From Carboxylicivirga mesophila (GTDB lineage: Bacteria; Bacteroidota; Bacteroidia; Bacteroidales; Marinilabiliaceae), in NCBI RefSeq assembly GCF_018271975.1, contig NZ_JAGUCN010000004.1, forward strand, positions 124,001 to 188,000: DNA of 64,000 bases, read 5' to 3'. Below are positions 53,575 through 62,390 of this stretch, piece after piece. Positions within the stretch are counted from its first letter, which is position 1; each line of letters begins with the position of its first letter. A program made the position numbers and the translations under genes. The notes beneath the pieces were generated by a model, which searched no databases, was not told the DNA's origin, and saw only the letters and a list, made by a program, of their open reading frames with translations.

Positions 53575-54168
53575 ATGAAATCAGATATAGTTTTAGCAGG
53601 TGTTGGCGGTCAAGGTATACTGTCCATTGCTGCAACCATAGGAATGGCTGCTGTAGATAAAGATTTGCACTTAAAGCAGGCTGAGGTTCACGGTATGAGT
53701 CAGCGAGGTGGCGATGTGCAATCGCATTTGCGCGTAAGTAGCAACCCTATTGCTTCAGATCTTATTCCTAAAGGAAAAGCAGATATCATCTTATCTGTAG
53801 AGCCAATGGAGTCTCTGCGTTATCTGCCGTACTTATCAAAAAGCGGATGGTTAGTAACCAATACGACACCATTTGTCAATATCCCTAATTACCCTGAAAT
53901 GGAAGTGGTGATGGCAAAGATTGCTGAACAGCCTAATCACATTGCCATTGATGCCGATAAAATTGCTGCAGAAGTGGCTACAAAGCGCTCATCAAATATT
54001 GTGATGCTTGGGGCTGCTTCACCTTTTATTGATATTGAATTCAGTGCTCTGGAAGAAGGGTTGAGAAAGATTTTTGGTCGCAAAGGAGATGCTGTAGTAG
54101 AGTCTAATATTAGTGCATTACGCGCTGGCAGGGTTGCTACTGAAGAAATTCTGGCAAGCCGCAATTAA
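53575..54168 (+). CDS. iorB: Indolepyruvate:ferredoxin oxidoreductase beta subunit
   Basis: A 197-aa gamma-domain subunit that pairs with IorA. The first segment VLAGVGGQGILSIAATIG is the nucleotide-binding-like loop of 2-oxoacid:ferredoxin oxidoreductase gamma domains, followed by AEVHGMSQRGGDVQSHLRV, which is diagnostic for IorB. It follows iorA on the same strand and ends in a terminator, so iorAB is a two-gene operon. Confidence 0.96.
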   Translation: MKSDIVLAGVGGQGILSIAATIGMAAVDKDLHLKQAEVHGMSQRGGDVQSHLRVSSNPIASDLIPKGKADIILSVEPMESLRYLPYLSKSGWLVTNTTPFVNIPNYPEMEVVMAKIAEQPNHIAIDADKIAAEVATKRSSNIVMLGAASPFIDIEFSALEEGLRKIFGRKGDAVVESNISALRAGRVATEEILASRN

Positions 54169-54200
54169 GCTCACACAATAACAGACATAAATGAACACCT

Positions 54201-54232
54201 GGCCAGTTACCTTATGGGTAGCTGGCTTTTTT
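54201..54232 (+). terminator. Intrinsic terminator after iorB
   Basis: GCCAGTTACC and GGTAGCTGGC form a 10-bp stem with one G-U pair and loop TTATG, then six T. Confidence 0.87.
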
Positions 54233-54252
54233 AGCTACAGGCATATCGGTTG

Positions 54253-55128
54253 TCACCTTCGCATGCCAACATATGTTTTTGTCATGTCGGTAGGAACACA
54301 AATAATATAATCGGCTTTTCCAAGGTATTCATCACTCAGCTTATCAATCTCATCCTGCGATACCGTGGTGATGGTTTTCATCTGAATTCCCGGTTGGTAT
54401 ATTTGCAGGTATTTACGAATGCCTCCATTATCATCGGAATGGAAGCTGCCATTATAATGGATAAACAGGTGTCCGGCAGTGAAATTTTTGGTGATAAAAA
54501 AGCCCATTGTTGCATCTTTAATGGCTTGCGCTTTGGCTATTAATAATGGACTTTTGCCCATCATACCGCCCATTTTAGCCATAAGTACCGAGTCCGGGTC
54601 AAATTCGATGGGCAATGGGGCAATAAATCGTTTGGCTTCATCACTCAGTTTACCGAGTGTATCAATACCTTTTTTGTGAACAATGGATGCATATCGCCTT
54701 GGTATGTTAGTGGCCACAAAGTTTACAGCTGAATCTTTAGCAAAGCGGATGAGTGGCTCATAATCTGTATCGTAATTGCTCCACAAACGGCATTCGGCTT
54801 CAAATTTATCTCTGGAGATAAAGTCATTCAAATATTCATCAATAATGAGCTGATTGTCGGCCTCAAACATTTCGGCACCCATTATAAGTTTACCATTCAT
54901 GGAATCATAAAGCGATTTGGTCACTTCCAGTTCCAGCCAATGGGCTATGGGGTTGTTGTGGTACTCACCAAAAAGCACGACTTCGGCGTTGCTCAGTTGC
55001 TGAATCATTTTTTTGTATTTGACTTCCTTGCCCTGTGAATCAAACAGTTTATAAGCGGGTTTATCAGGCTTAAAGGAGCTAAGTGACAGAAAGCAGATGG
55101 TTAAAAGCAGGAATGTGTAGTTTTTCAT
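54253..55128 (-). CDS. ChaN family protein
   Basis: A 291-aa ChaN-domain protein. MKNYTFLLLTICFLSLSSF is a signal peptide without a lipobox Cys. The domain begins with VVLFGEYHNNPIAHWLELEV (near residue 50) and continues with MGAEMFEADNQLIIDEYL. ChaN of Campylobacter binds heme cofacially and links to iron uptake; whether this protein binds heme is unknown. It faces the iorB gene tail-to-tail. No heme-uptake genes are adjacent. Confidence 0.85.
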   Translation of the reverse strand: MKNYTFLLLTICFLSLSSFKPDKPAYKLFDSQGKEVKYKKMIQQLSNAEVVLFGEYHNNPIAHWLELEVTKSLYDSMNGKLIMGAEMFEADNQLIIDEYLNDFISRDKFEAECRLWSNYDTDYEPLIRFAKDSAVNFVATNIPRRYASIVHKKGIDTLGKLSDEAKRFIAPLPIEFDPDSVLMAKMGGMMGKSPLLIAKAQAIKDATMGFFITKNFTAGHLFIHYNGSFHSDDNGGIRKYLQIYQPGIQMKTITTVSQDEIDKLSDEYLGKADYIICVPTDMTKTYVGMRR

Positions 55129-55224
55129 GGTGGGTTTATTTACCTGTGTTATCTATAGGTAAATAAACAATAACTCGGTGAAAAGTTTAGTTGATATGGG
55201 TTTCTTCATCAGATATTTACAGGG

Positions 55225-55839
55225 TTACATGATGAGCCGCTTCACTTTATTAGTTACAGAATCAGGTTTTTGCATCAATGGGTTATCAATCAGTACCAGT
55301 TCATCCCACTGCCCATTGTTAAGTTGCTCAAAAGGGAAGGTGCTAATTTGATTATTGTTTAAATAGATATTTGTCAGCTTGGCGGCTTTGATAAGGTGGT
55401 GGCAGTCGGTGGTGATGCTATTGTTGGTGAGATCGATCAGTATAAGTTGTTTCATAAGAGCTATTTGGGCGGGTATTTTCTGATACTGGTTTTGCCCCAG
55501 GTAAAGCTTTGTAAGTTTTTTCAATTGAACAATTCTACCTGGTAGTGACGCCAAATTATTAATTCTGGCATCCAGGTATTCAAGTTTTGTCAATTTACCG
55601 ATGTCATCAGGTAATTGTTCAAGCTCGTTTTCTCTGATGTCGAGGTATTGCAGGTGTTTCAAGTCAAAAATTTCAGAAGGTACCTTACCGTTCAATCTAG
55701 CTTTGAAGATACTAAGGTGAGTTACCTGCTCATGTTCATTGAGGACATAACCTTTGGTAATCCAGCTAACTTTTTTAATTGGTTTTAATGGCCGCTGGAG
55801 TTGCTGGTTAAGGCGCTTGATGGTATTGAGATCTGACAT
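55225..55839 (-). CDS. Leucine-rich repeat protein
   Basis: A 204-aa protein with about six LRR units, for example LKHLQYLDIRENELEQLPDDI, LEYLDARINNLASLPGRI (abbreviated), LTKLYLGQNQYQKIPAQI and LILIDLTNNSITTD. Each has the LxxLxLxxNxLxxLP pattern of bacterial/Ras-type LRRs. There is no signal peptide, so it is probably cytoplasmic and a protein-binding scaffold. Its binding partner is unknown. It lies 63 bases downstream of the GreA-like gene on the same strand. Confidence 0.85.
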   Translation of the reverse strand: MSDLNTIKRLNQQLQRPLKPIKKVSWITKGYVLNEHEQVTHLSIFKARLNGKVPSEIFDLKHLQYLDIRENELEQLPDDIGKLTKLEYLDARINNLASLPGRIVQLKKLTKLYLGQNQYQKIPAQIALMKQLILIDLTNNSITTDCHHLIKAAKLTNIYLNNNQISTFPFEQLNNGQWDELVLIDNPLMQKPDSVTNKVKRLIM

Positions 55840-55902
55840 GTATTCTGATAGTTTGTGGTCTAATATACTAAAGGCACATCACGCAGAAAAGTCTACATGC
55901 CA

Positions 55903-56370
55903 TTATTTAATGGCTGCAATTTTAATCAATTGCTTATTAAATTCCACTTGATCACCAACAATACATCCTTTCAAAGCCTGGCCTATTGGCGAAGCCAATG
56001 AAAGGGCATAATAGGTGGTATTGTCGATAATAATTTTGCCCATAGCTACCGATATGAAGTAATTTCCGCTATTGGTGTAAATTAAGCTTCCAAATTCAAC
56101 TGATTCAGGTGATTTGTCCGGATTGATTTGTTTCAGCTCATTTTTAATACGCAAGTGCTGGCCAAGTTGATTTTGTTGTTTATTTAGTTCTATTTGCATC
56201 ATTTCGCGGCCTGTCTCAAACTTGTCACCTGCACTACTTTTAGTGTCATTTTTCATGGCCTCTGAGATGTCTGCAATAGTTGTGTTTAGCGTTTGTATTT
56301 TATTATCAACTTGTCGCAGTAATTCCTCTAATATTGATAGTTTGATGGACTTATCTTTTTTCATGGCCAA
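55903..56370 (-). CDS. GreA/GreB-like protein
   Basis: A 155-aa protein with an N-terminal helical hairpin (about residues 10-85, LEELLRQVDNKIQTLNTTI and ETGREMMQIELNKQQNQL) and a C-terminal FKBP-like domain (YALSLASPIGQALKGCIVGDQVEF). This is the Gre fold. Related Bacteroidota proteins are, from memory, often mislabelled as 3-oxoacyl-ACP synthase, which the sequence does not support. The acidic Asp/Glu tip of true transcript-cleavage factors is replaced by KNDTKSSAGDKFETG, which keeps an Asp and a Glu. It overlaps the HAD gene by 20 bases. Confidence 0.78.
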   Translation of the reverse strand: MAMKKDKSIKLSILEELLRQVDNKIQTLNTTIADISEAMKNDTKSSAGDKFETGREMMQIELNKQQNQLGQHLRIKNELKQINPDKSPESVEFGSLIYTNSGNYFISVAMGKIIIDNTTYYALSLASPIGQALKGCIVGDQVEFNKQLIKIAAIK

Positions 56371-57031
56371 TCTTTTTTAAAGCTTCTGATAGTTGCTTAC
56401 TATCGGCATAGAGTTCATCGGCTCCAGCTTCGAGCAGTACTTGATCATTAAGTTTACCTGTATTGACTGCAATGGTGTATAATCCGGCAGCTTTGGCAGA
56501 TGCAATACCCATAGGAGCATTCTCAACCACAATGCATTCGTTTTTATTATAACCACTGCGCTCCCAGGCTTTAAGATATGGTTCCGGGTGTGGCTTGCCC
56601 TGTTCAACATCTGCTCCGCTTATTATGCATGCAGCATCAATTGCAAAATCTGTATTAAGCTTACTAACCAGGGCCGGTTGTCGCGAACCGGTAACGACAA
56701 ATATTTTAATACCGCAGTTCTTTAGCTGGTGTATTAATTCTTGCATGTGCGGGAAGATGGTTGCAGCAGGTCTTTTATTCATTAGTGCTGTTTTGAGCTG
56801 GTAGGCAGCTTCTTCCTCTTCTTTGGTAGGTTGTCTGTTAAGGTATTTCTGAAAAGCAATGCGGATGGTTGAATACCCTGTTCGACCTTCATTCATATAG
56901 GCTTCTTCAGGTTGGAAATCAATTCCAAACTCTTTCAAACTATTAATCCAGGTGTATTCGTGGTTAGGCATTGAATCGTATAGTACCCCATCCATGTCGA
57001 AAAATATGGCTCTAATTGCAGATGCTTCCAT
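56351..57031 (-). CDS. HAD-family hydrolase (beta-phosphoglucomutase-like)
   Basis: A 226-aa HAD subfamily IA enzyme. Motif I is FFDMDGVLYDSM (Asp nucleophile near residue 11), motif II is FVVTGSR, motif III/IV is GKPHPEPYLKA followed by VVENAPMGIASAKAAG. A helical cap between residues about 20-85 follows the beta-phosphoglucomutase/phosphatase pattern. It likely dephosphorylates a small sugar phosphate. It overlaps the GreA-like gene and is upstream of it on the same strand. Confidence 0.9.
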   Translation of the reverse strand: MEASAIRAIFFDMDGVLYDSMPNHEYTWINSLKEFGIDFQPEEAYMNEGRTGYSTIRIAFQKYLNRQPTKEEEEAAYQLKTALMNKRPAATIFPHMQELIHQLKNCGIKIFVVTGSRQPALVSKLNTDFAIDAACIISGADVEQGKPHPEPYLKAWERSGYNKNECIVVENAPMGIASAKAAGLYTIAVNTGKLNDQVLLEAGADELYADSKQLSEALKKIGHEKR

Positions 57032-57203
57032 GATTGTATTTTTAGCAGGCGCTAAAATACATATCTTCTTTCAAATGCTTCAACTTAGATAGGATGGTTC
57101 GTTTTTCTTTTATTTAAGTAAAAGAAGTGTTAAAAATACCTAAATATAGGTGTATGTACCTAGGTTGACAACTACCTATAGTATATCTTGCAAATCCAAC
57201 TGT

Positions 57204-57374
57204 ATGAATATGGAAGACTTGCGATTAAATATTCAGATTGAAAATTTAATTAAAAGCAGAGCTGAACTTAACCAGGCACTAATTAAACTACTGCGAGAAA
57301 TTGATGCCATGAATAAAAAAGGTAGAGTGCCTGATGAAGAAAAATTATCTGAAATCCGGAAGGTTATTCTGTAG
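57204..57374 (+). CDS. Small helical protein of unknown function
   Basis: A 56-aa protein starting MNMEDLRLNIQIEN; an upstream in-frame ATG at 57150 adds 18 residues that include CysMet-rich sequence and seem unlikely. It is one long amphipathic helix or hairpin (IKSRAELNQALIKLLREIDAMN, given in part) with a charged end. No family is recognised. It is divergent from the HAD gene and upstream of the B3/4 gene. Confidence 0.5.
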   Translation: MNMEDLRLNIQIENLIKSRAELNQALIKLLREIDAMNKKGRVPDEEKLSEIRKVIL

Positions 57375-57521
57375 CCAATTATTTTCTTTATTTCTGCTAG
57401 GCAAATCTGGCTATATGGTCAGTTGAGTCATGTCACTGCTCTCTTTTAGTTTGCGGGCCTATGATGAAATATGACGCTTAGTTTAGTATATTTTAGTTAA
57501 TTTGCGTCATATTTTGCAGAT

Positions 57522-58178
57522 ATGACCATTAATATAGACTCGGAATTAAAAGAGAAACTACACGCCTTAGTGCTTGGCGGTATTATTGTTGAGGTTAATG
57601 TTACCGAATCGGACGAATTGCAGAAAGTGCTTGCAGGTGAGATAGAAAAGCTTGAAAAATATCATACAGCAGAGTCAATTCGTGAATTGCCTACCGTTAA
57701 AGCCAATAAAAATGCTTACCGTACATTAGGTAAAGATCCTAACCGTTATCGGGTGGCTGCCGAAGCTTTATTGCGCAGGGTGGCCAATGGGAAAGGATTA
57801 TACCATATCAATAATGTGGTTGATATACTTAATCTTATATCAGTGAAAACCGGTTATTCAATCTGTGGCTATGACTATGACACCATCGTTGGTGATGTGG
57901 TGATGGGTATTGGCAGACAGGAAGAACCGTATCAGGGAATCGGCAGGGGAGATGTTAATATTGAGCGTTTGCCGGTTTTCAGAGATCAGCAAGGCGCTTT
58001 CGGCAATCCTACCAGTGATTCTATGCGTACTATGGTGACCGGTAATACTAAACGCTTTCTGATGCTGATTATTGGTTTCGATGGTCAGGAACCGCTTAAT
58101 AGTGCCTTGAGTGAGGCGGTGCGTTTACTGCAATTATATGCTCAAGGTAATGAGTTGGAACGGTTTTTTGTACAGTAG
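57522..58178 (+). CDS. B3/4-domain protein (phenylalanyl-tRNA synthetase editing-domain relative)
   Basis: A 218-aa stand-alone copy of the B3/B4 tRNA-editing domain of PheT. The block LPTVKANKNAYRTLGKDPNRYRVAAEALLRR is typical of B3/4 proteins (given in part: YRTLGKDPNRYRVAAEALL). The region ending GNTKRFLMLIIGFDG and SEAVRLLQLYAQ closes the domain. Stand-alone members are presumed to act on mischarged tRNA or free amino-acid-like substrates, but function is not proven. It is distinct from pheT in the window and has no aminoacylation core. Confidence 0.85.
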   Translation: MTINIDSELKEKLHALVLGGIIVEVNVTESDELQKVLAGEIEKLEKYHTAESIRELPTVKANKNAYRTLGKDPNRYRVAAEALLRRVANGKGLYHINNVVDILNLISVKTGYSICGYDYDTIVGDVVMGIGRQEEPYQGIGRGDVNIERLPVFRDQQGAFGNPTSDSMRTMVTGNTKRFLMLIIGFDGQEPLNSALSEAVRLLQLYAQGNELERFFVQ

Positions 58179-58255
58179 AGTTATAGCAAAAAATATATTT
58201 AAATGTGGGGAATAATGCGATGTGGTATATTCCCAATTGATTGAAGCAGCAAGGA

Positions 58256-59041
58256 ATGGTTAAAGTTTGTGCGATTGCGTCGGGGAGTAACGGCAATTGT
58301 TATTACATTGGAACAGAAAAGGAAGCAATACTGGTAGATGCAGGTATTTCGCGTCGTCAGATTATGAAGCGCATGAAAGAATTGCGCCTGGATATTTCCA
58401 GAGTGAAGAGTGTGTTTATATCACACGAGCATTCGGATCATATCAGGGGCTTACGGGTGTTGTGCGATATGCACGGGATTGATGCCTATCTGACCCGTGA
58501 TACATTACATAAGGCACATCGTAACTATCATCCGAAGACTGCTCACGTTTTCAACGCTGGCGACATAATCAATGTTGGAGGATTTAAGGTACACACCTTT
58601 ACTAAACAACATGATGCAATTGATCCGGTAAGTTTTCGAGTTGAAGTTGAAGGATTAAGTGTAGGTGTAATGACTGATATTGGTGCTGTTTGTAATAATT
58701 TAAAGCTCCACCTGGAGCAGTGTCATATTGCTTTCCTGGAAAGTAACTATGATGAGCAGCTGCTTGAAGAGGGGCCATATCCATACCATTTAAAGCAGCG
58801 CGTTAAGTCTGATAAAGGACATTTAAGTAACAAGCAAGCTGTTGATTTAGTCGAGCGGCTTGAAAAAGCGGATCTAAATACCATATTTCTGTCGCATATA
58901 TCTGCAGATAACAATCGTGTGGAGATTGCCTTAAAAGCCTTTGAACATTTAAGCAAAAAGTACCGTATTTTACCGACCAATCGTTATGCACCTTCTGAGT
59001 TAGTGACTGTGGGTGAAGAACAGTTGGCATTGTTTGGTTAG
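58256..59041 (+). CDS. Metallo-beta-lactamase fold hydrolase (WalJ/YycJ-like)
   Basis: A 261-aa MBL-fold enzyme starting MVKVCAIASGSNGNCYYIG, the family beginning; a TTG five codons upstream is less likely. The metal motif is FISHEHSDHIRGL (HxHxDH), with further His in FTKQHDA and the C-terminal LSHISADNN. Length and start match the WalJ/YycJ group, linked to DNA repair or cell-wall signalling in Firmicutes; here the role is unknown. It follows the B3/4 gene on the same strand. Confidence 0.87.
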   Translation: MVKVCAIASGSNGNCYYIGTEKEAILVDAGISRRQIMKRMKELRLDISRVKSVFISHEHSDHIRGLRVLCDMHGIDAYLTRDTLHKAHRNYHPKTAHVFNAGDIINVGGFKVHTFTKQHDAIDPVSFRVEVEGLSVGVMTDIGAVCNNLKLHLEQCHIAFLESNYDEQLLEEGPYPYHLKQRVKSDKGHLSNKQAVDLVERLEKADLNTIFLSHISADNNRVEIALKAFEHLSKKYRILPTNRYAPSELVTVGEEQLALFG

Positions 59042-59142
59042 CATTGGGAGCATTGAACTGTCAAATTGCTTTGTGAACATTGGATTTTAAGCTTCGAATA
59101 AATCATCTTAAAAATCATCAGATAAATAGTTAAACATACATT

Positions 59143-60306
59143 ATGAATTCAATCATCAACGCAGACCAGCATTTTTTAGTATTAGCAATGGTGACAGGAG
59201 CAGCAGCTTTTGGTATCTGGTCAGAGCATAAAAAGTGGTTTGGTAAGGTATCAGGTATTTTAGTCACCATGATTTCCATGTCTCTGCTCGCAATGCTCGG
59301 AGTCGTGCCGGTTGGTTCAGGTACGGGTGTGTCAGTGCCTGTATACGATATGGTTTTTGATTATTTTATTCCCATATCCATACCGTTACTATTGTTGAGT
59401 TCAAATATTGTGAAAATCATCAAAGAGAGCGGTAAATTACTGTTGGCTTTTATTGTTGGAGCTGTGGGAGTTGTTATTGGATGTTTCATAGCTTTTTATA
59501 TTATTGATTTGGGTGATGATGCAGGCAATACCGCCGGAGTTATTGCAGCTACGTTAGTAGGTGGTAGTATCAACTTTGTTGCAACAGGCGAAACGCTTAA
59601 TTTTAGCACTAATCCGTACTTTTCAGCAACCATTGCAGTTGATAATTTTGCAGCTAACTTATATGTGCTGTTTCTTTTTCTAGTGCCGGCACTGGCTTTC
59701 TTAAAGCGATTTTGGGCGCCCGTAAAAGAGGATGTTTCTGAGAAGGAATCGGTCGGTGTCAATCAATCGCCTATTACGATGGAAAGAATTGGTGTGACAC
59801 TATTTTTGGCAGTTTTAATTGCAGCTGGCGGAGGTTTGTTGGCGCCATACTTGCAGCAGTTATTTGGCACCGAACTTAATCTTGGTATACTGGTTATTAC
59901 TTTGTTGTCGTTGTTGGTGGCTAACCTGTTTCCTAAAAAGCTAATGCACCTCGAGCATACGGCCTTTAGCATTGGCTTGTGGATGATGTATGCCTTTTTG
60001 GCTGTCATTGGAGCCTCTACCAATATTTACGAGGTACTGAAGGTGGGGCCGTCACTGTTGCTTTTTTATCTCATAATTATGGTCTTTCATTTTCTGTTTT
60101 TAATGGTGACAGCACGTGTGTTAAAGCTCAATGTTTATGAGGTAATCGTATCATCAGCTGCTAATATAATGGGGCCTTCGGTGGCCGCACCCATGGCGGC
60201 TTCATTGGGACAAAAAAAGATGGTAACACCTGCCATATTGGTGGGTATCCTTGGGTATGTTATCGGCACTTTTATTGGAGTGAGTATAGCTTTAACATTG
60301 GCATGA
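59143..60306 (+). CDS. DUF819 family membrane protein
   Basis: A 387-aa polytopic membrane protein with ten or more hydrophobic helices. The start FLVLAMVTGAAAFGIWSEH, the middle AATLVGGSINFVATGETL and the end AANIMGPSVAAPMAASLGQKKMVTPAI match DUF819 (YjcL-like) proteins. They resemble glutamate/sodium symporter folds and may be transporters, but no substrate is known. It stands alone between the WalJ-like and hexosaminidase genes. Confidence 0.88.
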   Translation: MNSIINADQHFLVLAMVTGAAAFGIWSEHKKWFGKVSGILVTMISMSLLAMLGVVPVGSGTGVSVPVYDMVFDYFIPISIPLLLLSSNIVKIIKESGKLLLAFIVGAVGVVIGCFIAFYIIDLGDDAGNTAGVIAATLVGGSINFVATGETLNFSTNPYFSATIAVDNFAANLYVLFLFLVPALAFLKRFWAPVKEDVSEKESVGVNQSPITMERIGVTLFLAVLIAAGGGLLAPYLQQLFGTELNLGILVITLLSLLVANLFPKKLMHLEHTAFSIGLWMMYAFLAVIGASTNIYEVLKVGPSLLLFYLIIMVFHFLFLMVTARVLKLNVYEVIVSSAANIMGPSVAAPMAASLGQKKMVTPAILVGILGYVIGTFIGVSIALTLA

Positions 60307-60460
60307 CAATAGCCGCAATCTAAATATAATAGTTATCGTCGAATTATATATTGTTCCTATTTTTCTCATTGAATTCAGTATATTTGGCTTGGCTCTTATT
60401 TAGGGATTTGTTACATCCCTGTAATAGCTCTGAGAACCTATAAACTTAAAATATTTTACA

Positions 60461-62011
60461 ATGAAGAAAAATGTTATGGCTTCAATTGCAGCTATTGTGC
60501 TAATGCAATTGAGCGTTTCTTGTCAAAAGCCAATTCCGGCCGATTTATCTAAAGTTAACCTTATTCCTGCACCAGTTCAGTTAAATGCTACTGGTAGTTC
60601 GTTTCAATTAAACGAAAGTACTAATATTTATGTAACAGAAGGGAATGAAGCTATAAGGAGAATGGCTCAAGTATTAGCTGGCCAAGTAGAGAGTTTGACT
60701 GGATTAAAGTTGCAAGTGTCTGAAATTCCTGAGTTACCGGTGAAGGGTATTAGCCTAACTGTTGGAAGTGCGGATAAAGAGCTGGGTAGTGAGGGGTATA
60801 AACTATCTGTTAATGAACGACTGGTTGCACTAAATGCAAATGAAGTGGAAGGTGTATTCAGAGGTGTTCAATCGTTGGTGCAGATGCTTGGCGTTAATGG
60901 CAAAATGCAGGAGCATTGGTTGATTCCGTCAGGTGATATTACTGACTATCCACAATATGCTTACCGCGGAATGATGCTGGACGTGGCTCGTCATTTCTTT
61001 TCGGTGGATGATGTTAAGCGCGTGATTGATCTGGCGGCCATCTACAAGCTGAATGTGTTACATCTTCACCTGACTGATGATCAGGGATGGCGATTAGAAA
61101 TTAAATCGTGGCCAAAGCTCACAACTATAGGAGGAAGTACTGAAGTTGGAGGAGGAGAAGGCGGCTTTTATACACAGGAAGACTATAAGGAGATTGTTCG
61201 CTATGCCAATCAACGTTACATTACAATTGTGCCTGAGATAGATATGCCTGGCCATACAAATGCAGCTGTTGTGGCTTATCCTGAACTAAATGGAAATGGT
61301 AAGAAAGCTGAATTATATACCGGCACTGAGGTAGGCTTTAGTACTCTGGCAACGCAGAAGGAAGTGACTTACCAGTTTGTGGATGATGTGATTCGTGAAT
61401 TGGCAGCTATTACAGATGGACCTTACATTCATATTGGTGGGGATGAGTCACACGTAACCAAAGAGAAAGACTATGTATACTTTATCAACCGGGCTAAAGA
61501 TATTGTGAAGAAATACAATAAAACAATGATTGGCTGGGATGAAATTGCCCATGCCAATGTGGATGATACTGATATTGTGCAGTACTGGGCAAAAGATGAG
61601 AATGCTAAGCTGGGGGTGAAGAAGGGAGCTAAAGTACTAATGTCGCCTTCGAAGCGCACTTATTTGGATATGAAATATGATTCAACCACGCACATTGGAT
61701 TAGATTGGGCGGCAATGATTGAAGTGGATCAGTCGTATAACTGGACTTTGGAAACGCTGGTTGATGGTATTGGTAAGGAAAATATACTGGGTATCGAATC
61801 GCCATTGTGGACTGAGACCGTGGAGACAATGGATGACATCGAATACCTTGTTTTTCCTCGTTTAATTGGCCATGCCGAGATTGGGTGGTCGCCTGCTGCT
61901 CATCTTAACTGGGAAAATTATAAACAGCGTTTAGCTAAGCATGGAAATTTCCTGCAAACACTTGATGTCAATTTTTATCAATCGTCGCAAGTTCCTTGGG
62001 AGCTTGAGTAA
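60461..62011 (+). CDS. Beta-N-acetylhexosaminidase, GH20 family lipoprotein
   Basis: A 516-aa GH20 enzyme releasing terminal GlcNAc/GalNAc from glycans. The signal peptide ends in the lipobox SVSC (Cys near residue 21), so it should be a lipoprotein of the outer membrane or periplasm. The GH20b domain covers about residues 33-165; the TIM barrel begins YRGMMLDVARHFF. The catalytic pair is D-E in HIGGDESH (near residue 327-328), with NVLHLHLTDDQGW and EIDMPGHTNA also conserved. It would feed amino sugars to the NagB-type pathway encoded at 8.4 kb. A terminator follows. Confidence 0.95.
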   Translation: MKKNVMASIAAIVLMQLSVSCQKPIPADLSKVNLIPAPVQLNATGSSFQLNESTNIYVTEGNEAIRRMAQVLAGQVESLTGLKLQVSEIPELPVKGISLTVGSADKELGSEGYKLSVNERLVALNANEVEGVFRGVQSLVQMLGVNGKMQEHWLIPSGDITDYPQYAYRGMMLDVARHFFSVDDVKRVIDLAAIYKLNVLHLHLTDDQGWRLEIKSWPKLTTIGGSTEVGGGEGGFYTQEDYKEIVRYANQRYITIVPEIDMPGHTNAAVVAYPELNGNGKKAELYTGTEVGFSTLATQKEVTYQFVDDVIRELAAITDGPYIHIGGDESHVTKEKDYVYFINRAKDIVKKYNKTMIGWDEIAHANVDDTDIVQYWAKDENAKLGVKKGAKVLMSPSKRTYLDMKYDSTTHIGLDWAAMIEVDQSYNWTLETLVDGIGKENILGIESPLWTETVETMDDIEYLVFPRLIGHAEIGWSPAAHLNWENYKQRLAKHGNFLQTLDVNFYQSSQVPWELE

Positions 62012-62035
62012 AGCATTTATTAATCTAAAATTAGT

Positions 62036-62070
62036 TGAAGCCTGTAGCGTTTGTTACAGGCTTTTCTTTT
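62036..62070 (+). terminator. Intrinsic terminator after the GH20 gene
   Basis: AAGCCTGTA and TACAGGCTT form a 9-bp stem with an 8-base loop, followed by a T-rich tract. Confidence 0.85.
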
Positions 62071-62390
62071 GCGCTTACATTTTAACACTTTTTATATCCT
62101 TTTATCAGTTTAAGGTATAACTTTTCATAATACCTGCCGTTATATTTGCAGAATAGGGAATATCAAGCTGTCAGCTGAGTAAAATCCGATAAAACAAACA
62201 CAATTTCAGACTCCTGGTATATTTACATCGCTAAAATCAAAGTAAAAATAGGTATTTGAATACTTTAAATTCTCATTACTACTTTTACAAGATGATGTTG
62301 ATGTTTTCGTTTGTTACTTGTGAAAAATAATGAGTTTTAAGGATTGTTAATTCAGCTAATGCTTATTGTAATTAATAAGGGGAAAGTAAT
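62071..62390 (+). other. 320-base gene-free stretch
   Basis: A+T-rich sequence after the GH20 terminator and ahead of the chemoreceptor gene. I see no convincing ORF, RNA gene or repeat. GGGGAAAG just before 62391 is a modest ribosome binding site. Confidence 0.5.

Noticed and set aside
57522-58178. The B3/4-domain gene as a broken pheT fragment
   Set aside because: An intact pheT is present elsewhere in the window, and this frame is complete with its own start and stop and a family-typical length.
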